A stretch of DNA of 64,000 nucleotides from Xenopus tropicalis (lineage: Eukaryota > Chordata > Amphibia > Anura > Pipidae): positions 197,002,372 through 197,066,371 of the forward strand of contig NC_030677.2 of assembly GCF_000004195.4 (NCBI RefSeq), read 5' to 3'. The translations under genes were made by a program, and so were the position numbers. Of the stretch, positions 24,073 through 36,199 are shown in pieces. The notes below the pieces were generated by a model, which saw only the letters and a list, made by a program, of their open reading frames with translations, was not told the DNA's origin and ran no database searches. How positions within the stretch are numbered: the stretch's first letter is position 1; each line of letters begins with the position of its first letter.

Positions 24073-24515
24073 TGTACAGGTATTGGATGCCTTATCCGGA
24101 AACCCATTATCCAGGAAGCTCCGAATTACGGAAAGCCAGTCTCCCATAGACTCCATTTTAATCAAATAATACAGAATTTTAAAACTGATTTCCCTTTTCT
24201 CTGTAGTAATAAAACAGTACCTTGTAATTGATCCCAATTAAGGTATAATTACCCCTTATTGGGGGCAGAACAGCCCTATTGGGTTTATTTCATGGTTAAA
24301 TGATTCCCTTTTCTCTGTAATAATAAAACAGTACCTGTACTTGATCCCAACTAAGATATAATTACCCCTTATTGGAGGCAAAACCATCCTATTGGGTTTA
24401 ATTAATGTTTTATTGATTTTTTTATTAGACTTAAGGTATGGAGATCCAAATTACGGAAAGACATCAGGGATACCCTTGGTCCCGAGCATTCTGGATAATG
24501 GGTCCTATACCTGTA
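24073..24515 (+). repeat. P-family MITE with about two 113-bp units
   Basis: Begins GTACAGGTATTGGATGCC, TTATCCGGAAACCC and ends ATTCTGGATAATGGGTCC. It is shorter than the copies at 11774 and 20217 because it carries fewer internal units. Confidence 0.85.
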
Positions 24516-24704
24516 CTATTATTTAATGTTTCCCAAAATATTTAATGGAAAGATAATGTAAGTTAAATTTAATTTCCTTTTATTTTTGTTGCCAAAGTAT
24601 TTGTATTTCTGGGCACAGGGGCCTGAGGCAAGGCTGAAACACTGAGGGTATTACCATCTTAGTAGTTTGGGAAAGTATAGGAAAATAGATTGATTTGTAC
24701 ATTA

Positions 24705-25121
24705 GGAGGCCCATTTGTGAAACCACAATTTTTTTTTTCAGAAAAAAAACGTATTTTTTCTAATTTATAGAACTTATCGTTCACGATATTTTCGTTAACT
24801 TCCGCGAAAAGTCGTATTTTTCGCAAAGACTATGACCATTTCGGAATTCAATCAAGCTTTGGTATCGTGACTTTCCTTGGGTCAGGTTGGAGCTGCAGAG
24901 CCCTATGGAAGGCTTCCAAAATCATACATTAAAGGTTCAAAGCCAGGAAGGTTTTCGCGCCGGTTACGATTGTTCGGATCCAAAAATTTTGCGACTTTCG
25001 GATCGGATTTTCGTACGACCAAGAAAATAATTTTCGCACATCAGAAATTATCGTGGTTACTCCAAATTTTTCCAATCCTGCTTTTAACCACCCAAAATCC
25101 ATGGTTTCATGAATGGGCCCC
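24705..25121. repeat. N-family MITE, single internal unit
   Basis: 417 bp with termini GGAGGCCCATTTG and GAATGGGCCCC and TTA at 24702-24704 and 25122-25124. The middle has one copy of the 52-bp unit motif on the minus strand (TTTCCTTGGGTCAGGTTGGA, GCTGCAGAGCCCTATGG). It is the unexpanded counterpart of 16016-17487. Confidence 0.85.
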
Positions 25122-25504
25122 TTAGTTCTTACTGTTTTTACATTAGTCCTATCCAAGTTCTCCCAGACACACATTTGTTTGTGTGCCCTATCGAAACTGT
25201 GTACCAGATAGCTACGCCCACGTTTATTGTTCTGTCAGCTTGACATCTTGGTGACAATGTAGATGGAAAGATGACATTTCCAAACAGGATAGATCACCCA
25301 CCTACCAGCTGAGCAAATTTGGAAAGGTACGGCAGACTTTAGAGCGAGGTTTCAAATATTATTGTGATTATTTCTAATTTAAAGAAAAGCAAAACAATTG
25401 ATTGCAGCAGAATTAATACTTTACTCGTAAGTGTAAGTATGTACAGTAACATTCATAAATATTTATTTTAGTTCAGGGGCCTTTGTAGAATTTAAAACAT
25501 TTAT

Positions 25505-25885
25505 AGGGGAACTCCGGCTTCCAAACCAAAATTTGTTAAAGAGCCCCACACACTACACAGAAACCCCCTAATATACCTATTACTGTAATCTGTTTCCTCA
25601 ATAAGAATGAATGTGTGTAGGCGCCATCTCTGTGCATTTTGCTTGATTCTGAGCTTTCAGAAAGAGCCAGCGCTGCACAATGGAACAGCTTTCAGATAAG
25701 CCATTGTTTCTAGTACTGCATGGCAGAGAAATGAAGAATATGGCTAGCCCCATGTTAGATTTCAAAAGGCGATTATAAACAAATCTGTTTGCTCTTTTGA
25801 AAACAGATTACAATGCAGGATTCTGCTGGAGGAGCTCGGTTAACTGATGCGTTTTGTAAAAAAGATATTTCCCATGACAGAATCA
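25505..25885. repeat. Composite repeat of two MITE families
   Basis: The left part (GGGGAACTCCGGC, AAATTTGTTAAAGAGCCCC) is the G-type family of 1096. The right part (GTAGGCGCCATCTC, GATTACAATGCAGGATTC, CCCATGACAGAATCACTT) is the family of 14688. The join is near 25610-25620. Confidence 0.65.
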
Positions 25886-25924
25886 CTTCAAGTTGCCCAT
25901 TAGGTGTATTTAAACCAAGGGCCC

Positions 25925-26075
25925 TGTTTGACCTATATCTGGCTGAAAATTGCCCAGGTATTGATCGGGCAACTTTAAAAATCCTGTTGGGGTGAGAAAC
26001 GCATGCTCATCGATGTAGGCCTTGCTCTGACAACCTGCATCAACCTTGTGATCTAATGGATCAGCCCCGTATCAC
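25925..26075 (+). repeat. V-family fragment, weak
   Basis: TATATCTGGCTGAAAATTG, TTGATCGGGCAACTTTAAAA, then CAACCTGCATCAACC, in the order of the V family middle part. Both termini are missing. Confidence 0.45.
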
Positions 26076-27689
26076 CCACCACAGAGCTATAGAGGTTGGC
26101 ATTGCTTATTGGGTTTTTTTGCAGTTTGGATTGTCTGTAATTGGTTGAGGGCAATGATAAAAGAAATCCCTGCCCTCAAATAAAGTTCCTTTCTCCATTG
26201 TAATACATATTGTGGCCTTAGTATGAAATGGCGCCTATACGATCCATGCCCAGTCATCGTGTAGTCAGTAGGAGAGCCAGTAAATCTTTGCTTGCCTATC
26301 CTACTGCCCATAGCTTATCAATATGCATGGTTATATATGACAGAGCATTCATGTATGGTCATTATATGACCATTAGGAGCACCATAGCGAATTCCTTTGT
26401 GGTCAGTAGGACAGTCATGCTGAGTATTTACATGGTAACCCAGTGGTCAGAAGGAATGCCCCAGTAAAGCAATGCAGGAACATACTGCTGGTGTTCAATC
26501 CATGCATAGTCTTTATTGCTCAGATCCACAGTAAGTTGAATTGTGGCAATAATGACTAAACCTGGAGTTTTTGGCAGAGACATGTCTATATAAAGGACAC
26601 TGTATATTGGTCATAAGAGTATGTTGTTACTGTATGTGGTCAGACTTGCAGCATGATTATAGCAAAGTCGTTGTTACATGGAGGGGCAAGTACTAGTTAA
26701 GCTTCTTGGGCAAAACCATTCCATCAGTTAGCAGGAAGCAGGTAAATTGAGTACTGTGGTACTTGGGTTTATTTGCATTCCCCACCCAAATTTAGGACTA
26801 GTTTGGGAGATAAGAAGCTTCCGTTTCACCATGTCATATCTTGCCAGAAGAAGGAAGAGAAAATAAGGTGTGTGTGTCTAGCAAAATTATTAGCCTTTAT
26901 TTTGCCAAAGAGAAATGGGGATATTACAGTTTTTTGAAGACTTGAAATTACTGTGCTGGTTTTATAAGTAATGTTACAGAGGTGTAAATAGAGGAACTCT
27001 GCAGGTTTCATCACCATTCCTCAAATTGTCTTCCCTGTTTACAGGTTATTTCAGGTCATGTTCCCACTATATTGTAAGCTAATGCACACCTCCCCATCAC
27101 ATTCGCTTACTGTATTGTTCCGAGGCCTTGCCATAAACCCCACATGGTCCTTTAGTCCTCCTGGATTTCTTTATATAAGCAGTCATGTCTTTATACACCT
27201 TCTCAGCACATTGTAGAGCAGTTTGTCACATTATGCCACAACACATCCCTCATTCACTTGAACTGTATCGATTTGTCACCCAATGAGATAAACCAAGTAC
27301 CATTGTCTGAACTGGATCACACTCACAGAGAAGTATACAGGGACAGTATACAGATTCCCACTGAAGCCCTGAAAACGTGTAGAAGGTGCAATCATGGTAT
27401 TAAATCATTTAAATAACAATATTATATTTTTGTGGGCTTCCTTGCCCTTGCAAGGTGCCATTGTATAAATGCAAGTTTGACATGCAGTTTAGCACATTCA
27501 TTTTGTTGTTTCCTGTTTTGAAAAGTCTCAGTGGAACAAATACCACAAGTAGCAGATCTAGTAAGGCTGCCATAGAATGTGTGAGCAGTAGTTACTTCAA
27601 ATATAACTGTTTTATTGAATTTGATCACCACACCCAACTCCCTGCTTCCCACCCATAATCAGAATTAAAGTTTACTTGTTTCGAGTTGC

Positions 27690-27860
27690 CCAGCACTGAT
27701 AAAAGTTGTGTGTTTGCTTCCATAACCCTATTATAGTTTATATAAACAAAGCTGCTGTGTAACCAAGGGGGCAGCTATTCAAATGAAAAAAAGAAGAGGC
27801 ACAGGTTACATAGCAGATAACAGATAAGCTGCATAGATTCCCATTGAATTCTATAGAGTT
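27690..27860 (+). repeat. Fragment of the MITE family of 45809
   Basis: Shares AAGCTGCTGTGTAACCA, GGGGGCAGCTATTCAAA and GGCACAGGTTACATAGCAG with 45930-46010. Termini are absent. Confidence 0.65.
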
Positions 27861-27900
27861 TATCTACCGAGTTTAATCTCCCCGTCTGCCACTGACCTAA

Positions 27901-28146
27901 AGCTGGCCATGCACGCACTGATAATATCGTACGATATTCGGTGCGTGTATGGCAAGTCGGCGAGGCAACCGATATCGCAGGAGGCACCTGAGCAAAATCT
28001 GCCTTCAGGGCTGAGTCGGCAGAAGAAGGTAGAAATCCTATTGTTTCTACCTCCATATCTGCTGTTTCAGCCCTGATGAACGTTAGTGGCGGATTGGAAC
28101 CGATAGTCGCACGAAAGATCGAAAATCGCCACGTGTGTGGCCACCT
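27901..28146 (+). repeat. W-family MITE with TAA target duplication
   Basis: 246 bp from AGCTGGCCATGCACG to CGTGTGTGGCCACCT, flanked by TAA at 27898-27900 and 28147-28149. Same orientation as the W copies at 2757 and 29403. Confidence 0.8.
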
Positions 28147-28149
28147 TAA

Positions 28150-28560
28150 GACACACGGAGCTACTAGTAGCAGCTACTTGTTGTGGCTACTAAAATAGAC
28201 AATGCGGATCATTTACTGATAATTGTCTTTACATGTGTTTAAGGGCATGCGGCAGCGCGATTTCCCGAAATCGGCGAAAAAGACTCGCGAGTCTTTTCCG
28301 GCGATTTAGGGAAATCGCGCCGCCGCGTGTGCCATCCCGCCGGCGACTTACATGTTCGCCGACGGGATGGCGGGTCATGGCAACTCGGGGAGATTAGTCG
28401 CCGGCGAACAGGGAGTTTTGTCGCGGGCGACTAATCTCCCCCGTGTGCCAGAGCCCTTAGCAGGGACAATTCTCAGAATTATGTATGACAGGGTATTTTC
28501 TGGAGTTTAGTAGCTGTAAAAAGTAGCTGCTACTTAGTAGCTCTGTTTGTCTTCACCCGT
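28150..28560. repeat. S-type MITE split by another MITE
   Basis: Outer arms GACACACGGAGCTACTAGTA and TACTTAGTAGCTCTG/TTGTCTTCACCC match the uninterrupted copy at 45168-45357. The middle is displaced by the GC-rich element at 28242-28457. Confidence 0.7.
28242..28457. repeat. GC-rich foldback MITE nested in the S-type element
   Basis: Ends AGGGC and GCCCT, with TTA adjacent on both sides. Dense palindromes: GCGATTTCCCGAAATCGGCG with CGATTTAGGGAAATCGCGC, ACTCGCGAGT, CCCGCCGGCGACTTAC with TCGCCGACGGGATGG, and GGGGAGATTAGTCGCC with GGCGACTAATCTCCCC. It is CpG-rich, unlike the flanking intron. Confidence 0.75.
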
Positions 28561-29259
28561 AGCTATCTGTCTGGCTCATAGGTCAAATAGCACCCATATG
28601 TGGCTATCTAAAGTATCTGTGATCGCAGTAGACTGAGCTTACTATTGTGGGTTACGGCTGAACTCTTGTTATTGTAATTATTTCCCATCTTTGGTGATCC
28701 GATGCAAAGTTACAGTCAATGAACATTTTCCAACCCGTATTTTCTTTCTGTAAAAAGTCACGGGAGAAGGATGTGTGGTGATGTTTATACGTAAGTGTAA
28801 ACATGCTTGAAATGTTTATTGCAGCTTCAGCCCTCTTAGTGTGTAAATGTTCAGTGCCTTTGATGTGTGCAGACCGCACTAAGCAAATTTAACATCAAAG
28901 GTTTTGTTAAAAGGTAAGTGGTTTAAAAATACAACAGTCTGTTATATCCTCCCAGCATAATGCATCTATTGGCACCTCTTAAACAATAAGATAATTCAGT
29001 GACAAATTTTATTCTCTGCACTGCTGCATAGTTAGGAATAAGTGGAAAACCTTTATTGCCGTGCATCCCCGGCATATCATATGTTTAGCTGCTGTTACCA
29101 GGGGTTTAGGAAATCTCCAATTTCACTTTTCAGTCACTCTGATCTACCACTCCACAAAGCAGGTTCACTTAGGTCTACATAAGATCTGCAGCCAAAGATT
29201 TGGATCTGGGCAGCCATTCACGGGCAGATTTAACCTGCCGATTCGGGACCTTTAGGTTA

Positions 29260-29400
29260 ATTTGGCAGCTTATCTGCTGGTTTTGTATGGGGCCCTCCGA
29301 TGGCCCTTCCCAACCAAAAATTGGCCTGATATTGGTCAGGCAGGTTTGATTTACCAGTCTGTTTAGCGCTGCATCAGCTCATTGATGCGGCCCTTACCCT
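29260..29400 (+). repeat. V-family fragment
   Basis: GGCAGCTTATCTGCTGG, TGTATGGGGCCCTCC, GGCCTGATATTGGTCAGG and CTGCATCAGCTCATTGATGC in family order. It directly abuts the W copy at 29403. Confidence 0.6.
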
Positions 29401-29402
29401 AA

Positions 29403-29700
29403 AGCCAGATATACACGCACCGATAATATCATATGAAACCTCGTTTCGTATGATATCCGGTGCGTGTATGGCCGCTCAACAAGGAGACTGATATTGCAAA
29501 AGGCTGCGGATATCGGTCGACTCGTCGATCGGCCAGGTCAAAAGATTTTGAATGGCACCCTAGCAAAATCTACGTTCAGGGCTGAATCAGGAGAATGAGG
29601 TAGAATTTCTATTGTTTCTACCTCCATATCTGATGATTCAGCCCTAAACGTCAGTGGAGGGTGGGAACAATCTGAAAATATCGGAATTGTATGGCCACTT
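29403..29700 (+). repeat. W-family MITE with TAA target duplication
   Basis: 298 bp, the same length as the copy at 2757, with TAA at 29400-29402 and 29701-29703. Shares GTATGATATCCGGTGCGTG, TTGTTTCTACCTCCATATCT and AGCCCTAAACGTCAGTGG with its sisters. Confidence 0.8.
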
Positions 29701-30634
29701 TAAAGGCCTATATCCATGTCATGTGTTCAGATCATTTGGTCCTAGGGGCCAAACTATGGTATCACGTAGGTGGGTGGGATTGGGAAAAGAACCGCTCATG
29801 GTGACCTCACCAAACAAGCAGATCTTATAATGTATTGGCAGCTTTTTTTCTTTACTTAACAACCAATTTCAGTGTGGTTCGACAGTTATCGTAAGGTCTG
29901 TGTGCACCGAATAATTGTACATTTAACAATCTTTCATCTGAAAATTGATCGGGCAGGTTTAAACATTTTTGTCGTTACCAGTGAAATGTGCCCATTATCC
30001 TGTTTGCAGAGCCAAGCAGGTAGTTTTTTCTGGCTTCAGCTAGACAGTAGCACTTGAAATGGTCGTTTGCATTGATGGCAAATCGTACTTTTTAATGATC
30101 GTTTCACAATAAGCTTGGTCCTACTATAACAAAAAGATCTTTTATAAATCTACACATGTATGGCCAGCTTTAGACTGTCCCACTGGCCACAATATTGTCC
30201 AGCCTTTTTACTGTGCTTCCACTCTTTTGGGTCCTTCCAACCCTGATAAATTATCAGAATAAAAAGACGAGGAGCATGGGGTTATTGATAAGTGCAATAA
30301 GGATACAGCATTTTTTGCCTATAATAGGAGTGGCATAAATATTCTGCAAAAGGATTAAGTGACTAATTTTGGTCTGGAATCCTTTTGAGGGCTAGATAGG
30401 AAATTATGTATTTTCCCTTGCTTGTGATAAGTACAATCTTAGTAAAACTGACTTCACACATTCTTTTGTGCAGACTAAAGTACACTCAGTGCATTTTTGA
30501 CACTTGGGGAAATATACTACAGTGTTATTTTTATGTTTAGTCTCTCTTAGCACTACTCTTGCTGCTCGCAAACAGGATTATATTTGACCAATCCAAAGTG
30601 TGACAGGCTGACCCTTTAACTTCTTGTTTTGCAG

Positions 30635-30699
30635 CTTCTATGCAACGTTGGCCACAATGAAGAAAAATTAGGTTTTATGTATGAAGATATTATTATATG
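30635..30699 (+). CDS. rictor: rictor exon 4 (residues about 66-87)
   Basis: Encodes LLCNVGHNEEKLGFMYEDIII, the next armadillo helices. Acceptor TTGCAG, donor GTAAGG. 65 nt, leaving TG of a Cys codon finished in exon 5. Confidence 0.96.
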
Positions 30700-31536
30700 G
30701 TAAGGTATTGTTCCTTTTATATTGCACATAGATCTAATGCAGGATTTAAAACTGAACAGCGAGGGCCAGAGCAAAAGCAAAGGTGGAGGAGATGTTCAGC
30801 ATGCCCACCAGTCATATTCTTATTGGGGGAATTAAAGCCACTGTGTAGCAGAGCCAGTGTTATTGTCATAGGGATTGTAGCTTGTTTTTGCCATAGGCAT
30901 AAGATCACATGTTCTGAGCAAACAAGATCTGTCCACTCTTATGAGTTCATTCTATCTGAATGTCAGCTGATGTAACTGAGCCACTGACAGTAAACACCCC
31001 TAGATATAAATGACACCTTGTGTTTCAATTGTATTTACACTAGAACAAGCATTCTAGCTTGACATCCATCTGGAGAGCAACATTATAGTATTGCACATTG
31101 GAGTTGCAATTCTGTTTAGCCTGACAGGTTTATATTTGATAAATTGCCCTTAAAACAAAACAGTAGCTGTTCTACTGGTTATATACAGACTGAGACAAAT
31201 TGTACCCCGAACGTTTGCTGGACTGCAGTTCCGCTGGAACGTTGGGATTGCTTGTCACAAACAAGTAAGACATAAGTTATGGTTCCTTATCAGGGGAACC
31301 CCAGGCCCCAAGCATTCTGAATAACAGATTATATACCTGTATAATGAGGCTCTCGATCCAGCCATCTGATAAATAGATGGTCAGCTTCATAAACAGTTAA
31401 ACTGTGTTATTAAAATATATTGAATGATTTCACTGTCTTTTCTTTTTCTAAACTTTATACTATAGCAGTCTTTGTCTGTGCCATGATATTATTATAAAAA
31501 TACTTATAATAACGATTTGCATTCTTATCATTGCAG
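30700..31536 (+). other. rictor: rictor intron 4
   Basis: 837 bp. A short P-family end (GGTTCCTTATCAGGGGAAC, AAGCATTCTGAATAACAG) lies near 31278-31345. Nothing else recognised. Confidence 0.7.
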
Positions 31537-31668
31537 TTTGCGATTAGCTTTGTTAAATGAAGCAAAAGAAGTGCGAGCAGCTGGTCTCAGGGCTCTTCGA
31601 TATCTTATCAGAGATTCCAGTATTTTACAAAAGGTGCTAACATTGAAAGTTGATTACTTAATAGCCAG
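31537..31668 (+). CDS. rictor: rictor exon 5 (residues about 87-131)
   Basis: Encodes CLRLALLNEAKEVRAAGLRA, then LRYLIRDSSILQKV and DYLIAR, one of the best conserved armadillo segments. 132 nt. Acceptor TTGCAG, donor GTATGT. Confidence 0.98.
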
Positions 31669-33291
31669 GTATGTATGTTCCTCATTCAGCACCAATTGCA
31701 TTATGCTGCATTAAATATAATAATGCTGTCGTAGACAGAAATATTCATGTGTCTTTATAGGAATACAACCCTATGTTAATATAAGTAGTGGACATAACAA
31801 TAAGACATTTTTCATTAAGGGTATCTAAATCAGAAATATTAATTGATGTAAGCTTATTAAGGGTTCTTCTCTGAGCATTTATGCAGTTTACATTGATTTT
31901 AGCAATGTGCGGACTGGCTGAAACTTGCAGGACCCACAAGCAGATTTGTGCCGACTTCCGCACACCATATGCGGGTTGCAGGCAGGTTCGAGTGGAGCTC
32001 TTCCTTCCACTCTGCCCATCCAACCTTAAGGTGCCCATACACGAGCTGATTCCAGCTGCTGATATCGGTCCCTTAGACCGTTTTGGCAGCTAATCGACCC
32101 GTGTATGGGCACTACCGACGGGCCTGCCCAACCGATATCTGGCCTGAAATCGGCCAGATATCAATCGGACAGGTTAAAAAATCTAGTCGGATCGGGGACC
32201 ACATCGGCTCGTTCATGCGGTCCCCGAACCGACTTTGCCTATACCCTTCGTTATAATTCTGGCTCTTTCAGATTATAGGGCCACGCCTGCTCCGCCCCTT
32301 TCATGCTCTCAGAGATGGGCTGGTCAAGTGTGGGTCTATAAACAGAGGGGGCTTGATGGGTCAGGTAGGGTTTGGGCTGGGAGCGAGCAGGTTAGGCTAG
32401 GGTGCAGGTTGACTTTTAGCAGTTTCTGAGACATTTGTATTTTTAGTTGCTAATAACAGGCGTTTGGCTCACCTCGGAGTCAGCAACCTTAGGGTTAATT
32501 AAATCATGAATGAACATAGACAGTAGTTTCTCATCTTCTTTGATGAGAAGATGGTGAGCTCCTGTGGACTAAATTTGAAGGCCGGGATCATTATTGTTAT
32601 AGAGATGCTAAGCCAACCTGACTGTCCCTTCTCAACCTGTCAGTTAAAGCTTCTAATGCTAACTGACTACTGCACAAATATGGCCGCCCCCTCATAGAGG
32701 TACATGGGGGTCAGATAGGTAATGTAAAAGCATCAGGCAAATACTTTTAAGGCAAAGATAAATAGCATGCAATGACAATGTTATGACAGATGTTAAAAAA
32801 TGTTTGATTTCTGGTGTTAATATTTCTTTAAATTTAATTCTTTAAAAAAATAAATAAATCAAAAGGGAATGAAAAGGGAGAGAGTAGCTCATTCCTGTGC
32901 AAAGGGAAAGTGTACCACACTGTAAGAAGAACAAGGCCATTAAGTTGTCTTCATGGAATCATTAGGGAGGTTGGTTTACCTCTCTTCTCATACAAATACA
33001 GCACTTCAGCATGTGGTAGGAAAGATTAGATGAGGGACAGAGGAAGAGAATGGAGTAGTAAAAGTACAGGGGCCCCAAGTATTGATACCGACAACATATG
33101 CCCATATTTTGCTAAAGCTTTTGTTTCCCTTTAAGGCAAAATCAATTTGAACACATAATATTTTCATCCGTAAGTTGGTTGTAGGTACTTTGGTGCATTT
33201 TATATCCAATACTGTGACATGTGGGATCAGTTGGGACAGTTGGGAGGTATGCGATGAAAGGTATTTAACTCAATTTTCTCCTTCACTCCAG
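31669..33291 (+). other. rictor: rictor intron 5
   Basis: 1.6 kb. 31890-32030 and 32240-32460 appear to be two halves of an older repeat around the V element at 32031-32237. 32461-33291 holds nothing I recognise apart from a CATACCTCCCAAC-type end fragment near 33235. Confidence 0.65.
32031..32237 (+). repeat. V-family MITE, 3'-truncated
   Basis: TTA|AGGTGCCCATACACGAG, GCTGCTGATATCGG, GGCCTGCCCAACCGATAT, GGCCTGAAATCGGCCAG, GGGACCACATCGGCTCG. It matches 1711-1903 and stops at nearly the same internal point. Confidence 0.7.
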
Positions 33292-33355
33292 GTGCATAGA
33301 TATACAGCAAAGTAATGAAGTTGAGAGGACGCAAGCACTTCGGCTAGTCAGAAAG
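33292..33355 (+). CDS. rictor: rictor exon 6 (residues about 131-152)
   Basis: Encodes CIDIQQSNEVERTQALRLVR plus K. 64 nt. Acceptor CTCCAG, donor GTACAG, leaving in phase 0 before the largest transposon-bearing intron. Confidence 0.97.
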
Positions 33356-34166
33356 GTACAGTATTTTTGGGGTCCCCAGCCACATTTCATACAGTTAAAC
33401 GGGGAAATTCACCCATATTAACATTTAGTATGGGGTAGTGGCAATTTGTGCTTGGCTTTATTTTTAATTTATAAAGCTAAAAAAACACTCCAAATTGCCC
33501 TTTTAGTAGTGTGGGTAGCAGTACGTTATATTTAAATGTGCGCAAACTCCTTCAATTTGTTTTTCAAAGTGATTGATCCTCTAAAAGTAGCCATAATGCT
33601 GATCCTCTTGCTCGTTTTCTAACGGCAATGGGCTGTCATTATATCAAATGAAAAGTCTTTTTATTCTTCTTGGCTCTGCTTTAGACTCAAGCCTGAAACA
33701 CATTAAACCAGACAGCTTGCATTTATGTGTTAGAACATTGTAACTTTGTGTTTCATTTTGGAACAACAAGACTTCAGCTCTTCAAAAAGGATTACAAATT
33801 TATCCTGGAGGCAAAAAAACTGTATTGCTGACTTGGTGGTGTCACCATGTTCTCTTTCTAGATCAGTGCTAGTCTTTAGGTTTTAGCTTATTATGATTAA
33901 ACTGATATCCTGCTTAAGGGAAAAGGTGTCTAAAAGACGTTTCTTTGCTGAAGGGTTTCCCAGCTTTGCAGGTGAGAGATAAAACCCTCACCCTGATTCA
34001 TGCCTCCAGCAATAAATAGGGGCAACGTAGGAATAAGAGAGAACATTTAGTCACCTGACCACCAAGCTGACAAAGCATTTGGGATCGCTCTGTGTGCCAT
34101 TTCCATATAGATACTCTCTATAGTCACAATCAGTGCCCCATCGCCACCAAGGCTTACTGTCTAGAC

Positions 34167-34473
34167 CAGTGATCCCCAACCAGTTGCTCAGGAGCAATAT
34201 GTTGCTCACCAACCCCTTGGATGTTGCTCCCAGTGGCCCCAAAGCAGGTGATTTTTGTTGAATTTCTGACTTGGAGGCAAGTGTTGGTTGCATAAATGCC
34301 AGTGTACTGCCAAACAGAGTCTCCGGTTGGCTGACAGTCCATATAGGGGATACAAAATAGCCAATTGTAGCCCTTATTTAGGCACCTCTGGAACTTTTTT
34401 CATACTTGTGTTGCTCCCCAACACTTTTTCCATTTGAATGTCGCTCACAGGTATGAAAGGTTGGGGACCCCTG
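34167..34473. repeat. hAT-type MITE with 8-bp target duplication
   Basis: Ends CAGTGATCCCCAACC and GGTTGGGGACCCCTG, 307 bp, flanked by perfect GTCTAGAC at 34159-34166 and 34474-34481. A sister at 46786-47051 sits at nearly the same 8-mer. Confidence 0.88.
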
Positions 34474-35439
34474 GTCTAGACTATAGATTGGACAGGTGTC
34501 AGTCATAAAATGCTACTACTTTTGAGCTTAATGATGAGATAAGTCTAGTGCCGCCCTTCCAGTTTCAGTCCATCAGCAGTCACTGGCTCTATGCAGGGGC
34601 AACTTTTATATTTTATATTGTCCTACTCTCCTAGCAGGCCTCTTCCCTTAGCATCTGCTGTACCTTGTGCCATTGTGATGCTCACTGAGACCCCGGAAAA
34701 CCCAAGTTTCCGGTCATTCTGGATGACAGGTCCCATACCAGTGCATCTTGAATAAACTAGTAGAACATAGTATAACTGTTTATGCCAGTTGTACATTTTA
34801 GCACTTGCAGTGTTCTATGAGTTCTAGGTATTTGCTTAGCAGCACTACAGTATTAGCTGGTACAAAAGCTGGCAGAGGTTCTATTTATCTTGTACATGAA
34901 AATGTACTAATAGGCTGTAAATCACTTCTGTGTAGCAGCTCCCGACCAGTGTTGCTTTTATAAATGAATCAAAGCAGAACTTGCCTTGCTTGCACATCCA
35001 GCATGATGTGTTGACTATATAAACAAGGCCTCAGTATTCCTGTCATTCTGTTGTGCTTATGCAGGTCCTCAGTTGACCTTTGCTCCTGATCCCGTAGATC
35101 AAGCACATTCTAAGGGTGCCATGCCGTGCATTGCCAGCGTAGCTGTCCCTTTAACTCATGCACCGTGCTATGATTCCTCTTTCTAATAAAAGCAGATGTA
35201 CGCACACAGTCAGAATGTGAGCTTGTGTGTTGCGCCCACTACACCTGCTGTTTTACTCTTCCGACTGCTGGGACTCCAAACATCCCCTTATTGGAAGCTT
35301 TCACCGTGTGACTTAAAGCCCAAACTCTGTTGGTATGGTTTGAGCTTGGGCAGCACTACTTCTCAGTTACACAGAGTCTGGCCAGCTTTAAACATATACC
35401 CTATTGGGGAGGGGTCAGTGACCCCCATTTAAAAACTGC

Positions 35440-35570
35440 AGAGAGTTGGAAGAAGGCAAATAATTCTAAAACTATAAACAAATAAATAATGAAGACCAAA
35501 TGGGAAGTTGCTTAGAATGGCCATTCTATAACATACTAAAAGTTAACTTAAAGGTGAACCAGCCCTTTAA
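35440..35570 (-). repeat. T2-like MITE end fragment
   Basis: Reading the minus strand: TTAAAGGGCTGGTTCACC then TTTAAGTTAACTTTTAG, typical T2-type terminus with TTAA at 35567-35570. Truncated on its other side. Confidence 0.65.
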
Positions 35571-35635
35571 CATTTGAGATATATTAAAGGGCAACTAATC
35601 TGCTCTAAATGGTCCTTACAGTACATTGTTGATCA

Positions 35636-35950
35636 CTATGTTGTTGAAGGGGAATTCTGACTTCTGAACCAGAATTTGTAAAAGAGCCCCACACAACACA
35701 GAAACCCCTAATATCCCTATGAGTGTAATCTATTCCTTTAAAAAGTATTGCTGAAATCCAGCTGCAAAACAGTTCTCTTTCTGCATCATTTGAAATCCTG
35801 GCAGGGGGAGAAGGGACTAAAACATTGATGATCCCGATTGTAACAACTTTTCCACATCTTAACGACAGCATGCAGGAACTGCATAACCCACAATGCATTG
35901 CACTGCAATGTTCCTTTTCTTTTTGGGCAAGTCGACTACTGTTACATTTT
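35636..35950 (+). repeat. G-type MITE, left half, split by DIRS
   Basis: GAAGGGGAATTCTGAC, AGAATTTGTAAAAGAGCCCC and CACAATGCATTGCAC align with 1096-1460. It stops at GTTACATTTT and resumes at 41417. Confidence 0.85.
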
Positions 35951-36081
35951 CTCCCACGTCTAGGGGGACACAGGGACCGTGAGGTAAAGGGCCCCTCCCA
36001 TCAGGAGGCAGGACACTGAATACAGAGATGTGGACCCTCCTCCTCTCCCCTTTATCCCCTGTCACACCGGAAGGGATTTAG
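35951..36081 (+). repeat. DIRS left inverted terminal repeat
   Basis: Begins CTCCCACGTCTAGGGGGACA and ends CCGGAAGGGATTTAG. It pairs with 41245-41380 with only a few mismatches except in the outermost 13 or so bases, where left and right ends differ, as is usual in DIRS elements. Confidence 0.92.
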
Positions 36082-36199
36082 TTTTTTCAGTGTCCTGCCT
36101 CAGGAGGTTAGGAATGGCCTTTAGGTAGGCCCATCAAAGGATCCTGCGGTTAGTGAATAGTGCTAACAACTGGGGTGAGGCTGTGTCAGCCTAGACTGT

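Larger units (their letters stand above)
21615..30634 (+). other. rictor: rictor intron 3 (9.0 kb)
   Basis: Contains the repeats listed at 22400, 22858, 24073, 24705, 25505, 25925, 27690-28560 and 29260-29700. I see no exon or RNA gene in 21615-22400, 23290-24070, 25125-25500, 26080-27690, 28560-29260 or 29701-30634. The stretch 29720-30172 ends in TGTATGGCCAGCTTTA and may be another worn V/W-type element. Confidence 0.8.

Noticed and set aside
23890..24237. 115-codon minus-strand frame
   Set aside because: Runs through a P-family terminus, and similar frames appear at other P copies. It is a repeat artefact.
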